Notes under the pieces: generated by a model
Told to the model about the DNA's origin: nothing
Database searches by the model: none
The model's input: the letters and a program-made list of their open reading frames with translations, nothing else
Program-made: the position numbers and the translations under genes
Origin: Carex sylvatica
Taxonomy: Eukaryota > Streptophyta > Magnoliopsida > Poales > Cyperaceae
Length of the DNA stretch: 64,000 nucleotides
Direction of reading: 5' to 3'
Assembly: GCA_964058845.1 (NCBI GenBank)
Contig: CAXKVR010000070.1
Coordinates: 62,001 to 126,000, forward strand
Shown here: piece after piece, positions 23,411 through 35,389 of the stretch
Position numbering within the stretch: the stretch's first letter is position 1
How the letters are laid out: each line of letters starts with the position of its first letter

Positions 23411-24908
23411 ATCTTAAAGCTCTCCTATCTCTTTTGATATTTGGCGAAAAGGTAAAGAAAAAGAAAACGAAAAGGAATTAGTGGAAATCTTGGCGTAACT
23501 TTTTTTATGTCCAGTGCTATCTGTAACTTTCAAGAAAATGATGTGCTATACTGTTATGAAAATTGTGTAAGCACTTTGTTATTTTTAATGTAAAGAAATG
23601 TTAGGCTTTTTGCTTGCACAACACACGCATGCGGAAAAAAAACTTTTGGGACAATTTTTTATATTTCTCTCTCATAAATGAGATCGGGATCCAACCAAAA
23701 GTTTATTATCGAGCTTGCAGGTGAATAAAATTAAGATTAAATTAACTGAAGTCCTCTATACTAAAGATTGCAGATGCGTATGTTATCATTGGACTTGATC
23801 TTCACTTGATCCAATTTCCAAATGTAATTAGCAATGTTAGCAAGCCCTCGATAATGATTCTTACCACATATCTCTATTGGCATCTTTAACAGATCTTGGT
23901 TTTCGAGGTATGTTAAGTTCTCTTGTTTCATTGCTTTCTACTACAACTTTTTCTTTTTTTCTTTTTTTTCAAACAAACATGCCCGCAGATTATTTGTCCC
24001 CTTTCTACATCCTGAGTTTTAACAAAACGCCATACATCCTGATCAGGTAGTTTGAAGAGGTTAATTTCCTGCTCTAGATTTCCGGAGCTTATAATGTCAT
24101 TTTCAATTTGTTAGGGTAAATTTGTTCTAACATCAGTAATGTATATTATATTTTATAAACTGCTATTTTAAGATGTTTCTACATAAGCCACTAAATTTTG
24201 TTTCATGATTTTGTTAGGTATTGATGCATAATTAATAAAGCCATAATATTGTAAGGATGTTTTCTATGGTATGTACAAAATATCCATTGAATTTATAACG
24301 TTATTTGAAAGCTATGTTGCATGGATACGGGTACGGGTATCGTATCGGATACGATACGGATACGGCGATACGGTAATTTTGAAAAATCACAATACGGCTA
24401 TTATATATATATAATTTTTTTATTATTTTAATTATATTTTTTACTTAACAAATATATATAAATTAAATATAAAAGATACTAACTACTAACAACAATTGTT
24501 TAGTGGTGTGGTGGTAAAGGGATGTGAAGTTAGGTACACAGTACATTGGTTCGTTTCTCGGTGTTGAAAAAAAAAGTGATTTTTGGCTGATGATCTATGC
24601 GTGGTGTAATCTCCTTTTTTTTGGCTGGGCACGAACCAAATGCCCCCTTGAAAACAAGAAAATAGAATAATTATCTAAAGCACTGGATCTCATTTCCATT
24701 AGAAAATAGAATAATTATTTTTCTTCTCCTCATCATGATCCCTTGAAAACTTGAAATGTACAGTTAGAGAAGTAAATTATCATTGGACTCCTATATTTTT
24801 CAGCCTAGCTATTTCCTACTTCAAAAGACCTAATTTGGTGACCACTGTCTTGTATAAATGAAAAGACAGATATAATTTTTTTGTCTAATTACTCACTGGG
24901 AAGCCCAT
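23411..24908. other. Intergenic; small repeat fragments
   Basis: No gene seen. About 24,313-24,400 is a dense run of 'gatacgg/tacgggta' units, probably one end of a truncated repeat. About 24,497-24,600 has a tRNA-like pair of boxes (tagtggtgtggtggtaaag, then ggttcgtttctcgg) and may be a SINE piece. 24,862-24,908 matches the DNA upstream of NLR3 (acagatata...gcccat), marking ancestral NLR promoter sequence. Confidence 0.4.
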
Positions 24909-26151
24909 TCAAACTCATTTAGATATATGCCCATAATAACTTTGTCATTTAGATATTTACACATCAAAACTTTAATTAAGGGATTTCCCCATTCAAACTC
25001 ATTCATTTTACTAATATCCCCATTTTATAATCTAATCAATTAAATACACTAACTAATACTGATAAAAAAAAAAAAATGACATTTTTGTCCCTAAAATGGA
25101 GAAAAAATGCTCTTTAAACCCTTCTCAGTTTTCTCTCTCTACATCTAGATTATAGAACCAGAAGAGTAATCACACTATGTCCACTCCGATGAATTTCTTA
25201 ATTTTTCTCTTTCTGCTCATCTTTTACCTCCCTGTACCAGGCAATACAGTAGACCCACCACAATCCACTGAATACTTCTATTGTGTTTGTGGCAGTAAAG
25301 GTACCAGTACAGGTAACTACACGAACAACAAAATGTACCTATCCAACCTTAACCTTATCTCTTCTCAGCTTTGCACTCCAATTATACTGGTAATGGTTTT
25401 GCAGCTGGTACCGTTGGTACAGTACCAGATAATGTGACAGGTATTGCCCTCTGCCGTGGTGATCGCAATACCTACTCCTGCTCCACTTGTTTTTCTCTAA
25501 TATTAATAAATTTCTTAGTAATATTATATTTTTTTCCTTAAAGAATGTATTTATTTATTTGTCTTTGATGTTTTCTAATTATGAGGTTGTTTACAATCAC
25601 ACAGTAATTCAAATTTCTTATAATTAAGAATGTCCTCCTCAATAATAGAATTATTTGGATATAAAAATTGATTAGAAATGACCAAATTGTTGGTACTTCT
25701 CATATCAGCTAAATCAAGCAAATATATGTAGACTAATTAATCTGCTGTCTATAATAAGAATTCACAAAAGGCTTCATAGGTATTTTATTCAAACTAGTCT
25801 ATTTCGACTAAAAAGTTAAGCTGTGTACATTATTAAACTCAAAATCAGAATAACAAAAACTAGATGGAGAGAGAGAAGGGTTAAGAGAGTGTCCATTATC
25901 CATTCAAACAAGTAAATTGTTCCCCACATTCTTACTGAGAAATGAGAGGACTGGTAATAACGAAGGGAAAGAAGAGGCAAGGACACTTTATTTTTTTTAT
26001 CAGTTTTAGTTAGTGTTTTTAATTGATTAAATCAAAAGATGGGGCATAAATAAAATGAATGAGTTTCAATGAGGAAATAACTAAATTTAAAGTTTTTGAT
26101 GGGTAAATATCTAAATAATGAAGTTATGATGGGTATATACCTAAATTTCTA
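24909..26151. mobile_element. Pack-MULE-like element carrying a DUF26 gene fragment
   Basis: Long inverted arms: 24,909-25,160, and 25,845-26,151 on the other strand. They share 'tagatatttac-catcaaaa', 'aaactcattcatttta', 'aatcaattaaa-acactaact', 'aacccttct-...tctctctc-catctag', about 75-80% alike by eye with one ~90-base insertion in the right arm. The centre holds a receptor-gene fragment. The left and right flanks join to match NLR3 upstream DNA (rc of about 40,950-40,990), which lacks the element, so it is a real insertion. No transposase and no clear 9-bp target duplication were found, so the Mutator assignment rests on arm length and cargo. Confidence 0.7.
25177..25491 (+). pseudogene. 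Cysteine-rich receptor-like (CRK/DUF26, Gnk2) fragment
   Basis: Starts with an ATG and a signal peptide (residues ~6-22, FLIFLFLLIFYLPVPG), then the first half of an extracellular Gnk2/DUF26 domain (YFYCVCGSKG...). Near 25,365 a 1-nt frameshift moves the reading to the next frame. That frame carries the rest of the domain, including the C-X8-C-X2-C signature (CRGDRNTYSCSTC, 25,452-25,490). Sequence similarity ends just after this motif; second DUF26, membrane segment and kinase are absent. It lies between the inverted arms described above and points toward NLR2. A functional product is unlikely, but a secreted peptide of up to 86 aa could be made. Confidence 0.75.
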
Positions 26152-26187
26152 TTTAATTATTTTCATAATGTGATAAGATGTGATAAT

Positions 26188-26342
26188 GATAAAGAATCAG
26201 CCTTTAGTCTAGTGGTGAATGACAACACCTTCCTCCGTGTGTGAGGTTGTGAGCTCAAAACCTGGGTGGTGACATTAAATAGAATTTTGAAGGCTAGACC
26301 TACATCTTTCTATCTAAAAATACAATGTAATGGTGGTACACT
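26188..26342 (+). mobile_element. SINE-like insertion in the NLR2 promoter
   Basis: About 155 bp present upstream of NLR2 but absent at the matching point upstream of NLR3 (gtgataat joins directly to ttgaatatata there). It has tRNA-like promoter boxes: tagtctagtggtgaatg (A-like) and ggttgtgagctcaaaacc (B-like), about 40 bases apart. No poly-A tail or clear target duplication, so the class is inferred from the boxes and size. Confidence 0.5.
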
Positions 26343-26473
26343 TGAATATATAATTCTTACTTAATGATTGGAGGTTTTACACAACTAATTAATTTTGTAC
26401 TTCTACTTTGCACAGCTCAGGAAGCATGCATGGAGAGGGCAGTTGAAGGCGGTCTAATATTAGAGGAAGCACG
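26343..26473 (+). promoter_or_regulatory. Conserved 5' leader of NLR2
   Basis: Closely matches the DNA just upstream of the NLR3 start (40,791-40,900, opposite strand): 'gaatatata', 'ttacacaacta', 'gagggcagttgaaggcggtc', 'ggaagcacg' before the ATG. This conservation supports 26,474 as the true start in both genes and marks the likely 5' UTR. Confidence 0.55.
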
Positions 26474-29400
26474 ATGGTCAGCACAGCTATTATTGGGGCC
26501 CTTGAAGTCCTTGGAGCTGCATTGGCCAATCAATTAGCAACTCTGACAACTTCCCAGCTACCAGAGCTTTTTTCAACATTGTCAGACCTCGACACAAGCA
26601 TGAATAACATCAGTAGCGAACTTCGAGTGATGCAGGCATTTATTGAACAAATTGAAATGGATAATCAAAGCAATAAAGCTGAGTTAGCTTGGATAGGGGA
26701 AGTACAGAAGGTAGCAAATCGTATAAAAGATGTTGTGGATGAGTTTGTGTATGTGGTAGATAACAAGAAGCTGGACGGAATATGGTATTATGTTGAAAGA
26801 ATATTTAAAGATCGAAAATCATTGGTTGATTTAAAACGAATTACCTCTCAACTTCAAGCAGTAGAGAGGAATCTTGAGCATCTTGCAAGGATTAAAGAGC
26901 GTTGGGTTCCAACTACAAATGTGGGACTCCTTAAGAACGCATCAGAGTACTCAATTGAGTGTGCACAACATCTAGCTTTCTCAGCCCATTACATTGATGA
27001 AGGTGAGATAGTTGGAATAGAAGAATATAGATTGAAGTTGACAAGCTGTCTCTATTCTAATGAGCAAAATCTCACTCTAATAACAGTGTGGGGAATGGGT
27101 GGCATTGGTAAAACTACTCTAGTTACCAATGTCTTGAACAAAGAGAAACACAACTTTGATTGTCATGCATGGATTTCTCTATCTCACAATTATAGATTTG
27201 ACAATCTTCTACGAAACTTGATATCTGAAATTTGTAAAAGCGAGAAAAAGGGTCCGATCAACACCACAACCATGGATATTAGGGAATTGAAAGAAACCAC
27301 AAGAAATCTCTTGATTGAAAGGAAGTATCTAATTGTATTAGATGATGCATGGGAAACCAATGCTTGTCAGGATTTATGTAAAATACTTATTGGTAGCCAT
27401 CAAAGGAGCCGAATAGTTATCACCAGAAGAATTGCTCAATTAGCTTTTCTTGCTCAAGAAAACAATAGACCAGAGCTCAAACGTCTGCCGGATTATGAAT
27501 CATGGAACCTCTTTTGTAAAAAGGCATTCCGGCAGGAAGAAAACCATGCATGTCCTCCTCTCCTGGAGAAGTGGACAAAAGAGATTGTTTCTAAGTGTGA
27601 TGGATTGCCACTTGCTCTTGTTTCTATTGGTGGCATGCTATCTTTATGTGAGAACGCTGAATCCGAATGGAAACGGATCAATGATCAACTTACATGGGAG
27701 TTGGACAATAACCCAAGATTTGATAACCTGAGAAATATTTTATATCTAAGCTTCCACTATCTTCCAAGGCTAAAGAATTGCTTCCTTTACACTTGCATGT
27801 TTCCAGAGGATTTTCTCCTTTCAAGGAGAATACTTACCACGCTGTGGATAGCGGAGGGTTTTATAGAACAAAAGGGAGGAAGCACATTAGAAGAGGTGGC
27901 AGAAGGCTATCTCACACAGCTCATCCATCGCAGCATGTTGCAAGTGGTATCTAGAAATCAATTTGGGAGGGTGAGGAGATGTCGATTGCATGACACTCTA
28001 CGAGAATTAGCACTCTCTCTATGCAAAAAAAAAAACTTCAGTGTGCTGCATGAGGATAACAAGCAAGTAATTGTCGACACATATACTCGTTGGCTTTCAG
28101 TAATAAAATTTAGCAATGAGATTGGATATAATGTCCATTTACAGCAACTAAGAGCCTTTATGTCATTTGACCCTGCTATTATCTCATCTCGCTTGCTAAC
28201 ATCGATCTTTAACAAATCTAGGTATCTTACTATTTTGTATTTACACAGTCTGCCCATCAAAATAGTACCTGCTGCAATTGGAGATTTGTTTAATCTCCAT
28301 TATTTAAATCTAAGGGATACAATGGTAGAATGTCTGCCAAATTCTTTTAAGAAACTTTACAATTTACAAACTCTTGAACTCCGTGGCACCAAAATAGAGA
28401 ACCTACATGATTGCATTGATAATCTCAAAAGGTTACGTCACCTCTTTGGTGGAACTGTTATTAATAAAGCATATCGATCCTTTCGATGTTCTACTGGAAT
28501 CTCATTACCCAAAGGCATGAGTTGCCTAAAAGAACTACAAACTTTGACGGCCCTAGAATCAAATTCTGAGGTAGTTAAAGAATTAGAAAATCTAAGTCAA
28601 CTAAGAAGCTTCCGTATCTTTAATGTGGAAGGAAACCATTGGGTAGATTTAAGTGAGTCATTATCAAAGATGCTCTTTTTATCCTCCTTAGTTATTAGTG
28701 CAAGCCATCAGAATGAGTATCTCCACTTGGAATATCTGACACGGCCGCCGCCACGACTTACGAAGTTAGAACTCATTGGGAGATTGAAAATGAAGATGTT
28801 TGAATCTCCTCTGTTCAAAATTTCAGGGGAGTATATTCAGGTGTTATGGCTCGGTTGGTCTCAGCTGAGTGAAGATCCTCTCCCATCTCTTTCCCATTTG
28901 AGAAATCTAACATACTTGTCCCTCAAAAGAGCATATGAGGGGCAGCAATTAGTTTTTCAAGCTGGCTGGTTTCCTAAGTTGAAATGCCTAGAGTTGGTAT
29001 ACATGCCGAATCTTGTTCAAGTGGACATAGAGAGGGATACAATGGTGTGCCTTGAAGATATTTCTCTTACAGATTTGGATCAGCTAGATGAGATACCTAA
29101 GGGCATTGAGCACTTGAGTTCTCTAAAGAATATGTTCTGCAGAGAATTATCTATGAATTACGGAGGGATGGCTACTGGGCGCCATAAACTGTGGCATTTC
29201 TACTGTTACATTACAGAGCCAAAATCACTTTCTGGTATACGTTACATCTTTCCTTTTGGATCAAATTTTATCTCTTCTGAAATGTCTTTTTTCTCTTTCG
29301 AAGGTGTTTAAATTTTATTCGATCTATATAAAGTTAGACAAAAGAAAAATATTTTCTTTATTTGTTTATCAGCAAAAGTGAGCTATGGTGCATTTTTTTT

Positions 29401-30375
29401 ATTTTTTATAGAGTTCCTTTCAAAAACAAAGCATCAAATTGGAGTATAGTAGAAAAGGCTTTTCTTGGATTTGAACGGATGACTTTCAATCTTCAAAATC
29501 CCATTTTTACCACTTCAATAATTACTTTTTAGCGTAATATGTTGCCAACAGAAAAGAAAAAAATTTAGAACTGATATATTGTAACAACTACGCCTTAAAC
29601 TTAAGGGAGATTCACTTGCGACATCAATGTTTGTGAGATTTATTTTGAAATGAAAGTAGTTCATTTCAAGGAAACAATTTGGAAGCAACGAAATAAGAAG
29701 ATTTTTGAGGGCAAGGAAACACCACTCAAGGTGATTGAAGAGTGCACGCTGCAAGAAGCCAAAATATGGATACAAAATTGTTAACTTAATTTTGTTTGTG
29801 TTGTTGGTTGGTAGTATCTTTGATGTTTTTTCTGTTCTTTTTATTTTTTTGTATGAACTATAACTGACAGCCATTGTCAGTATTTTTCAAAAAAAAAAAA
29901 AGAGATTTATTTTGAAATGAAAGTAGTTCATTTCAAAATTTTAAACATAGTCATGCTAATCTATAAAATAAGTAGAGTGATTGCTGGCACGTGCTGCCGA
30001 TATTCCCGACATACTTTTGGAGGATTTTTATTTTTTTAAGAAAAAGTTTGTCACATACAATGTTTGCTCGTGATAATGTATTGTTCAATTCATTTCTTCA
30101 TTTGCCATGGCAGTTCTGTTTATGCTTTTTGCTTGTCAGAAAAAACCCCACCAAAACTTAGTTTTTAATTAACTTACTTTTTATTTTTTTATTTTTTATC
30201 ACAAATTATCATGTAACGCATTACGTCTATTCAATTTCTTTATGCACATCATAATAACGTTTTAATCGCTAAACTTCTAATTACATCTCATATGGCAGGT
30301 CCCTCTGTTGGTTGAGAAGTTCAACGCAATGTAATGATACTCTTTTATTTCGCAGGTACTTCCACTTTTATTTGA
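26474..30375 (+). CDS. NLR2: CC-NB-ARC-LRR disease resistance protein, RPM1-like
   Basis: Exon 1 is 26,474-29,234. A donor (ctg/gtatac) at 29,235 and the acceptor tttatttcgcag at 30,355 give exon 2 at 30,356-30,375, with stop at 30,373-30,375. The predicted protein is 926 aa ending SLSGTSTFI, matching the spliced NLR3 end (SLSGVST). Unspliced it would run to 29,311 (945 aa). Domains: Rx-like coiled coil ~1-150, P-loop GMGGIGKTT 207-215, kinase-2 LIVLDDAWE 286-294, GLPLAL 377-382, RNBS-D CFLYTCMFPEDF, LRRs from ~560. Two departures: the RNBS-B TSR is TRR (VITRRIAQ), and the MHD is LHD (RLHD, ~505-507). One residue is missing in LPR-LKNC compared with the paralogs. The promoter carries two transposon insertions. 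Confidence 0.92.
29670..29901 (+). mobile_element. 5'-truncated LINE tail in the NLR2 intron
   Basis: 232 bp encoding the C-terminal end of a plant L1-type polyprotein (WKQRNKKIFEGKETP...EAKIW) and ending in an A-run at 29,889-29,901. It is flanked by a perfect 35-bp direct repeat, 29,635-29,669 and 29,902-29,936 (starting gagatttattttgaaatg). Long target duplication, poly-A and 5' truncation are the hallmarks of target-primed reverse transcription. It lengthens the NLR2 3' intron relative to the other NLRs. Confidence 0.9.
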
Positions 30376-30719
30376 CCTCACATTGTGTTCCTACCAGTGG
30401 TATTATCATAGAAAAAATACATAAAGCAGATTGCTTGCTGGTATATATTAATGTCTTGGTTTAATAACTCTTTTTATTCTTAATTTGTTCTGGTGTTCAG
30501 GTGGAGAAGGATCTTATTGTGCTGGCTTCCTTTAATTTGTTTGGCTTTGGATTTAGTATCAATCACTAAGCTCAGAAGGACTGGTATTCATATAATTTGC
30601 AAGTACTTTTCCTATATGCAAAAAATGAAATGTGATTATTGGTTGTTATTTATTCAGAAATTGTATATGTAAACAAACTATTTGGAGCAAATTAAGATTT
30701 GTTTGTAGTTAAATTTTTT

Positions 30720-31350
30720 TAATTATGAAGCAAATTAAGATTCTTTCGTGGACCAAGAGGGCTTGGCGGTTTCGATAAGTGTAACAGGGTTAGGAATGTT
30801 TTAAGATCATCAAAGGTGTGATGTTGTGTGTATTCAAGAGTCTAATGAATTCAATTTAGCTTATTTCTTGAGTTTTTTGCCTACTTATTTTGAGAGGCAA
30901 TGTGTTTACATTAATGCTATAAATTATTCGGGGGTTAATTGTATAATTTCATGGAGAAAGAACTATATTTTCTTGAATTCATGTAGGCCACAAGACACAC
31001 TTGTACTCGGCGGTCCTAAGACAAAGTAACTCCGGAGAGGTTTTCGCAGTTACAAATGTCTATAGTCCAAGTGTAGATGCTTTGAAACAAGATTTCTTGA
31101 TTAAGTTGAGAACTGTAGCCGAAAAAGAAATAACTCCTTGGATACTTCTTGGAGATTTTAATATGGTTCAGTGGATAATAGATACGATGGATCTTCAACT
31201 TGTGGACGTTCTGTTAGAAAATCGTTCATAGACATGGTGCAGCAAGCATCCGGACCCGGTTTTCTCAAAAATTGATAGGATTTTTATGTCGACAGAATGG
31301 AGTATAAAGTTTCCGGGTATCACATTGCAAGCTCTTGATGATAATATCGG
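30720..31350 (+). pseudogene. L1-type LINE endonuclease relic
   Basis: Decayed apurinic-endonuclease domain of a non-LTR retrotransposon in several frames: a GLGGFDK-like start, then CIQES (30,826), VTNVYSP and WILLGDFNMV (31,055-31,170), and the distal FSKIDRIFMSTEW (31,271-31,300), which are the usual ordered motifs. Stops and frameshifts break it throughout and no reverse transcriptase follows. Confidence 0.75.
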
Positions 31351-32057
31351 ATCATGTGCCACTTTTTCTCTCATGTACGCATCGCAGACATGTTCAAAGG
31401 CAACGAAAGATGGAGTTATTCTGGCTAAAATTCCCAAAGATGAGAGATACAGTGGCGGAAATATGGCGTCCGAACAGTGCAAGTGCGGATACACAGGTTG
31501 CCTAAATTTTTATTTGTACCATCTTAAAAAAAAAGTTAAACAAAATAATCATAATTTGGTCATAACTCCATTAATTTTAACAGGGCCGCAGTGAACTGCG
31601 GGTAAAATACTTTTTTTCCTTGGTCAAAGCAACGGCTTTGATTTTTGTGGGCTCCAAAATTTGTTATGGCCAATCAAAACATATTCTTGGTCAAAGCTTT
31701 GGTTTTTAACGAAAAAAAGAGAAATATATGCCGCAGTTTGAAACTTCGGCCATATCAAAAATGAAATTTATCAGAATTCTTTAACATTTTTTTTTTCAGA
31801 TGGTAAAAATAAAAATTTCAGCACAGGATGCTGCAGCTTTTGTGAAAAATTCAGAAAAAAAATTTAATGACTACGGGAGAATGGAGTAAAGATCATTTTA
31901 GCCAGATGGAGAAATAGTGTTGATAGTTGATACTATAATTTACATTCGCTGCACGGTTGATTACATAGCCAACATTGACACGAAATAGACAATCCAGATC
32001 AACACACAACTAAGATCTCTTCCCTGCCCCCATAATCACCCAGTCTTGAGGTATAGA
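31351..32057. other. Intergenic, no gene seen
   Basis: AT-rich sequence after the LINE relic with no preserved frame. A weak inverted pair (gccgcagt near 31,585 and 31,730) was noted but not resolved into an element. Confidence 0.35.
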
Positions 32058-32881
32058 TAGTGTTTGGATTACGGGCAGGGCACGGGCGGACCGGGTATAC
32101 CGGGGACGGACACGGACACGGCAGGTATACAGGTACCATGGACCAGGCATCACAGATTTTTTTTCAAAAACTCTGTCCTGTCCGTCTTATACCCGTGCCC
32201 GTTGTACCCACGGGGGTAGGGGGCAGTCCAGTTTTTTTTTTTCTTTTTTTTTTCTTTTTTTTTACGGTGTCGTACGAATATTATTATGTGTTTATAATTC
32301 GACTTTTAAAATCTAAATAGTTCAATATCAAATAGTGTATATAAATAAATAAAATTTGTAACTTATATATAAAGATTATTCGTGCGAAAAATTTGTATAT
32401 TTATTCGGCTAAGTATAAATCTATTTATTTATTTCTTTACACATGTTTATAATTTATTTATATCTCGAAATTTTTAGTTTACATTTTAAATTGATAATAT
32501 ATTTTCTAAACGTTCATTTTAAATTGATAATATATTTTTTAAACGTTCTATTAAAAATTATTTTTAATAGGTTAAATAAAATATAAATAAAAAATACATT
32601 AAAACAATAGAGAGGGAAATTTGAATTTTTTTGAAATTTTAAATATAAACGGGTACGGGTACACGGGTATAGGGTACACGGGTTCACGGGTACGGATAAA
32701 CAGGTACTACGGTCCGGGTATGCCCGGGTATTTTACCGAAAAACCGAGTCCGGTCCGTTTAATGCCCTTACCCGTGTACCCGTTTATCCGTCTTATATCC
32801 GGGCTCAGGTACAGATACCTCAGGATAGAGCACGGGCAAACCGAACACAGGCTGCCCTAGGCGGGTTTTGTTAATACTCTA
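32058..32881. mobile_element. Non-autonomous hAT-like element (ACGGGTA family)
   Basis: 824 bp with a perfect 8-bp target duplication GGTATAGA (32,050-32,057 and 32,882-32,889). Ends start TAGTGTTTGG and (reverse strand) TAGAGTATTAAC. Subterminal zones are packed with acgggta / tacccgt units. The AT-rich interior matches, in reverse orientation, the larger element at 47,518-49,360 (for example ttaaattgataatatatttt, and a cttttaaaatct-aatagttcaatatcaa block). Confidence 0.85.
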
Positions 32882-33014
32882 GGTATAGATATATATGTTT
32901 GTTTGGGAATGAATGATATAAACAGGTCACAGGTCATTAAAAGAGGCCCATTATTAATGTAGGGTTATTGGGTAATCCATTAGGGTAGATTATTGGGCCC
33001 TGTCTTTGGTGTGT

Positions 33015-33080
33015 GCCAATTTATATTTCTGAAGCTGGTTTACTTTGTGTGGAACAAATAAGGGAATTACAGAGGTGTTA
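33015..33080. repeat. Short copy of the NLR-downstream block
   Basis: 'tttctgaagctggtttactttgtgt...ggaattacagaggtg' pairs with 36,425-36,478 ('tttctgaagctggtttaatttgtgt...tgttacagaggcgg') and more distantly with 15,612-15,650. It ties the NLR2-NLR3 interval to the same duplicated unit. Confidence 0.5.
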
Positions 33081-33670
33081 AATGCCTTTTTTTTTTTGTT
33101 AAAATGCGCATAAAAAAACATTTTTGCATAAGGCCTTTTTTCCCAAAAATAATTCTTCGGATCTGCGGTTCAGGAAAATTATTTTCCCAAACGAGGGTTT
33201 TTTTTTATAAAATCTGGATCTCAGCAGAAAAGAAGAGGGTTTTGTTTTATAAACATAGAAGAAGACGGTACAACTGCATATCGATGGAAATGGACCGTAT
33301 ATAAGGTCTGAGACTCGGACATCAGACTCATTGTAAGACCATTGATAGAAATGCATCAGGTAAAATGCATAATTTAATTATTTATATATACTAATTTTAT
33401 TGATTTTCTCTTTAACAAATATTAATTAATTTATATATGTTTTACTTTAATATAGAGGAAACAACAAGACTAGTAGAAGCAAAAACATAGTTCGCAAGAA
33501 GATATCTTCGTCTGCAAGAGGAAAAAAAAACATTGTAAGATATTATTTGAGGACACTGATAATTTAGATTTCCAAGCATAATCTAGTGAAAAAATGAGGA
33601 TTGAATAATTTAAGTATATTACACGTGCCGAGTGGTCACAACACGCGAATGGTTAAATCATGTCAATAAC

Positions 33671-34650
33671 TAGTGGCGTAGCCAGAATTTGAGTCAGGGG
33701 TAGACAAAAAATAGATTCAATTTTTTTTTTAAATGGATTCGAGTCAAATTGTCTACATAACTCCCTTTCCGCCTTTGTCCGAGCCAACTCTAAAAATCAG
33801 AATTATAATGAAGTGAATAGGTAGGAATCAGACGAATTGGATCGGAAACACGGATCTTTTTAGCATAAGCTTGTTTTGTAATAAAAAAAATTGAAAATTG
33901 ATAAAAAGATAAATATTTCAAAAAATTATATTTCATATGAGTTATTAGCTAAATTAATTATTAGTTTTTAACTTTTAGAATCAACATTCAAAAAATAACA
34001 AAAACTACCAAGTCAAATAGAAAAATTGCTTCACATCACACGGATAGTAAAAATTGAAAATAGAACCCTAAAAATATATATATATATATATTGAAGAAAA
34101 AAACAAAAAACAGTAGAAATTATGGAAAACCAGTACAGAAGCAAATGCAAATATTGCAAGAAATTATCAAAATGGATGAGTCCAATGAGAGACAAAATGG
34201 AGAGGAGATGAAAAAGTTGGATGTAGCTGTAATCCAAATTTATAAGTTGGATTGACCTCATATCTCTCATAATTTGTTATTTGGACCCAAACCCAAAAAC
34301 CTCATGTACAATATTCTTCAAAGATGTACATACACCAAGTCTAAATAGACAAAGAAGAGCTTTTTTCTCTATCCGGATCAACCAAAAATTTGAAAGAACA
34401 AAAAAATCTCACCTCCAACAGAGGAAGAAAGAAAATGATGGAGAGAGAAAAAGAGAGACCGAAATTAACTCATAAGTGAAGATAGATTCGACCGAAATTA
34501 ACTCATAAGTGAAGATAGATTCGGATTTCAGGGGTAGACAAATTAAATTTCAGGAGTATGCAATGTTCGTCATAGAATCATGTTCAAATTAATTTTTCTT
34601 TTCAAGGGTAGGCAAATGTCTACCTCTGTTCTACACTACCTCTGCCTCTG
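33671..34650. mobile_element. Degenerate hAT-like element
   Basis: 980 bp. The left end tagtggcgtagccag and right end (reverse strand) cagaggcagaggtag are imperfect inverted partners. The flanks tcaataac (33,663-33,670) and ttagtaac (34,651-34,658) match at 6 of 8 bases. Both subterminal zones carry 'ggggtagacaaa'-type units. A 33-bp unit (cgaccgaaattaactcataa...) is tandemly duplicated at about 34,457-34,522. No transposase. Confidence 0.6.
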
Positions 34651-35389
34651 TTAGTAACATCTTGATCAAGTTGTATCGTATCCAAACATACTGTAATCAG
34701 TCATATTAATTACGTTTAATCACATTTTACTATTTTTTTCGTAATTTTAATTTGTTTATTGAAAAAATTCATAAAACTATTCAAAAAAGAATATGGTGAG
34801 ATTCTTTGAAATATTAAAATGAAGAATTAATATTAGAAAAAATACGTGTCGTGACTAAACATGTTGTGCTAGGACCAAGATAATTTTCGTATCGTGCCAT
34901 GTCTTTTTTTACTAACAATTAGTCATGGTACATAACACACGAGTCACAATACGTAATTAACACACGTGTTGTGCCGTTTTGTGTCGTAACCGTGTTGTTT
35001 TGTGACGGAGTCAACTCCAGCATGTCATGTTCTCAAATCTGCACCTTTTGCATTAACTTAACTTTTAAACTAATGGATTTCGATCATCTGACCAACATTC
35101 GGACCAATCTGACCCGAGGTGAACTCAAAATGGAGAGGATACGAATTCATTTTTCCCACTCTCGGTACAGGTAGGATCAGATGAAATTGTGACATAGCAA
35201 ATCGGGTACGGTTCACGAGTTTTCAATCCGCAAAATAAGTAATAAATACTATCCATTAATACTAGTAATTCACTTGATCTTATAGATGTTGCCGTATGAA
35301 GCCGAAATGAATATGGGCTTCGGCCCATATTGCTACTTGAGGAAATTCATTTCCAAAATAATTGAATAGGAGAGACATAGAGAGATTAA

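Noticed and set aside
24909..26151. A clear 9-bp target duplication for the Pack-MULE-like element
   Set aside because: I looked for one on both sides of the inferred borders and found no convincing match, so the Mutator label is left as likely rather than certain.
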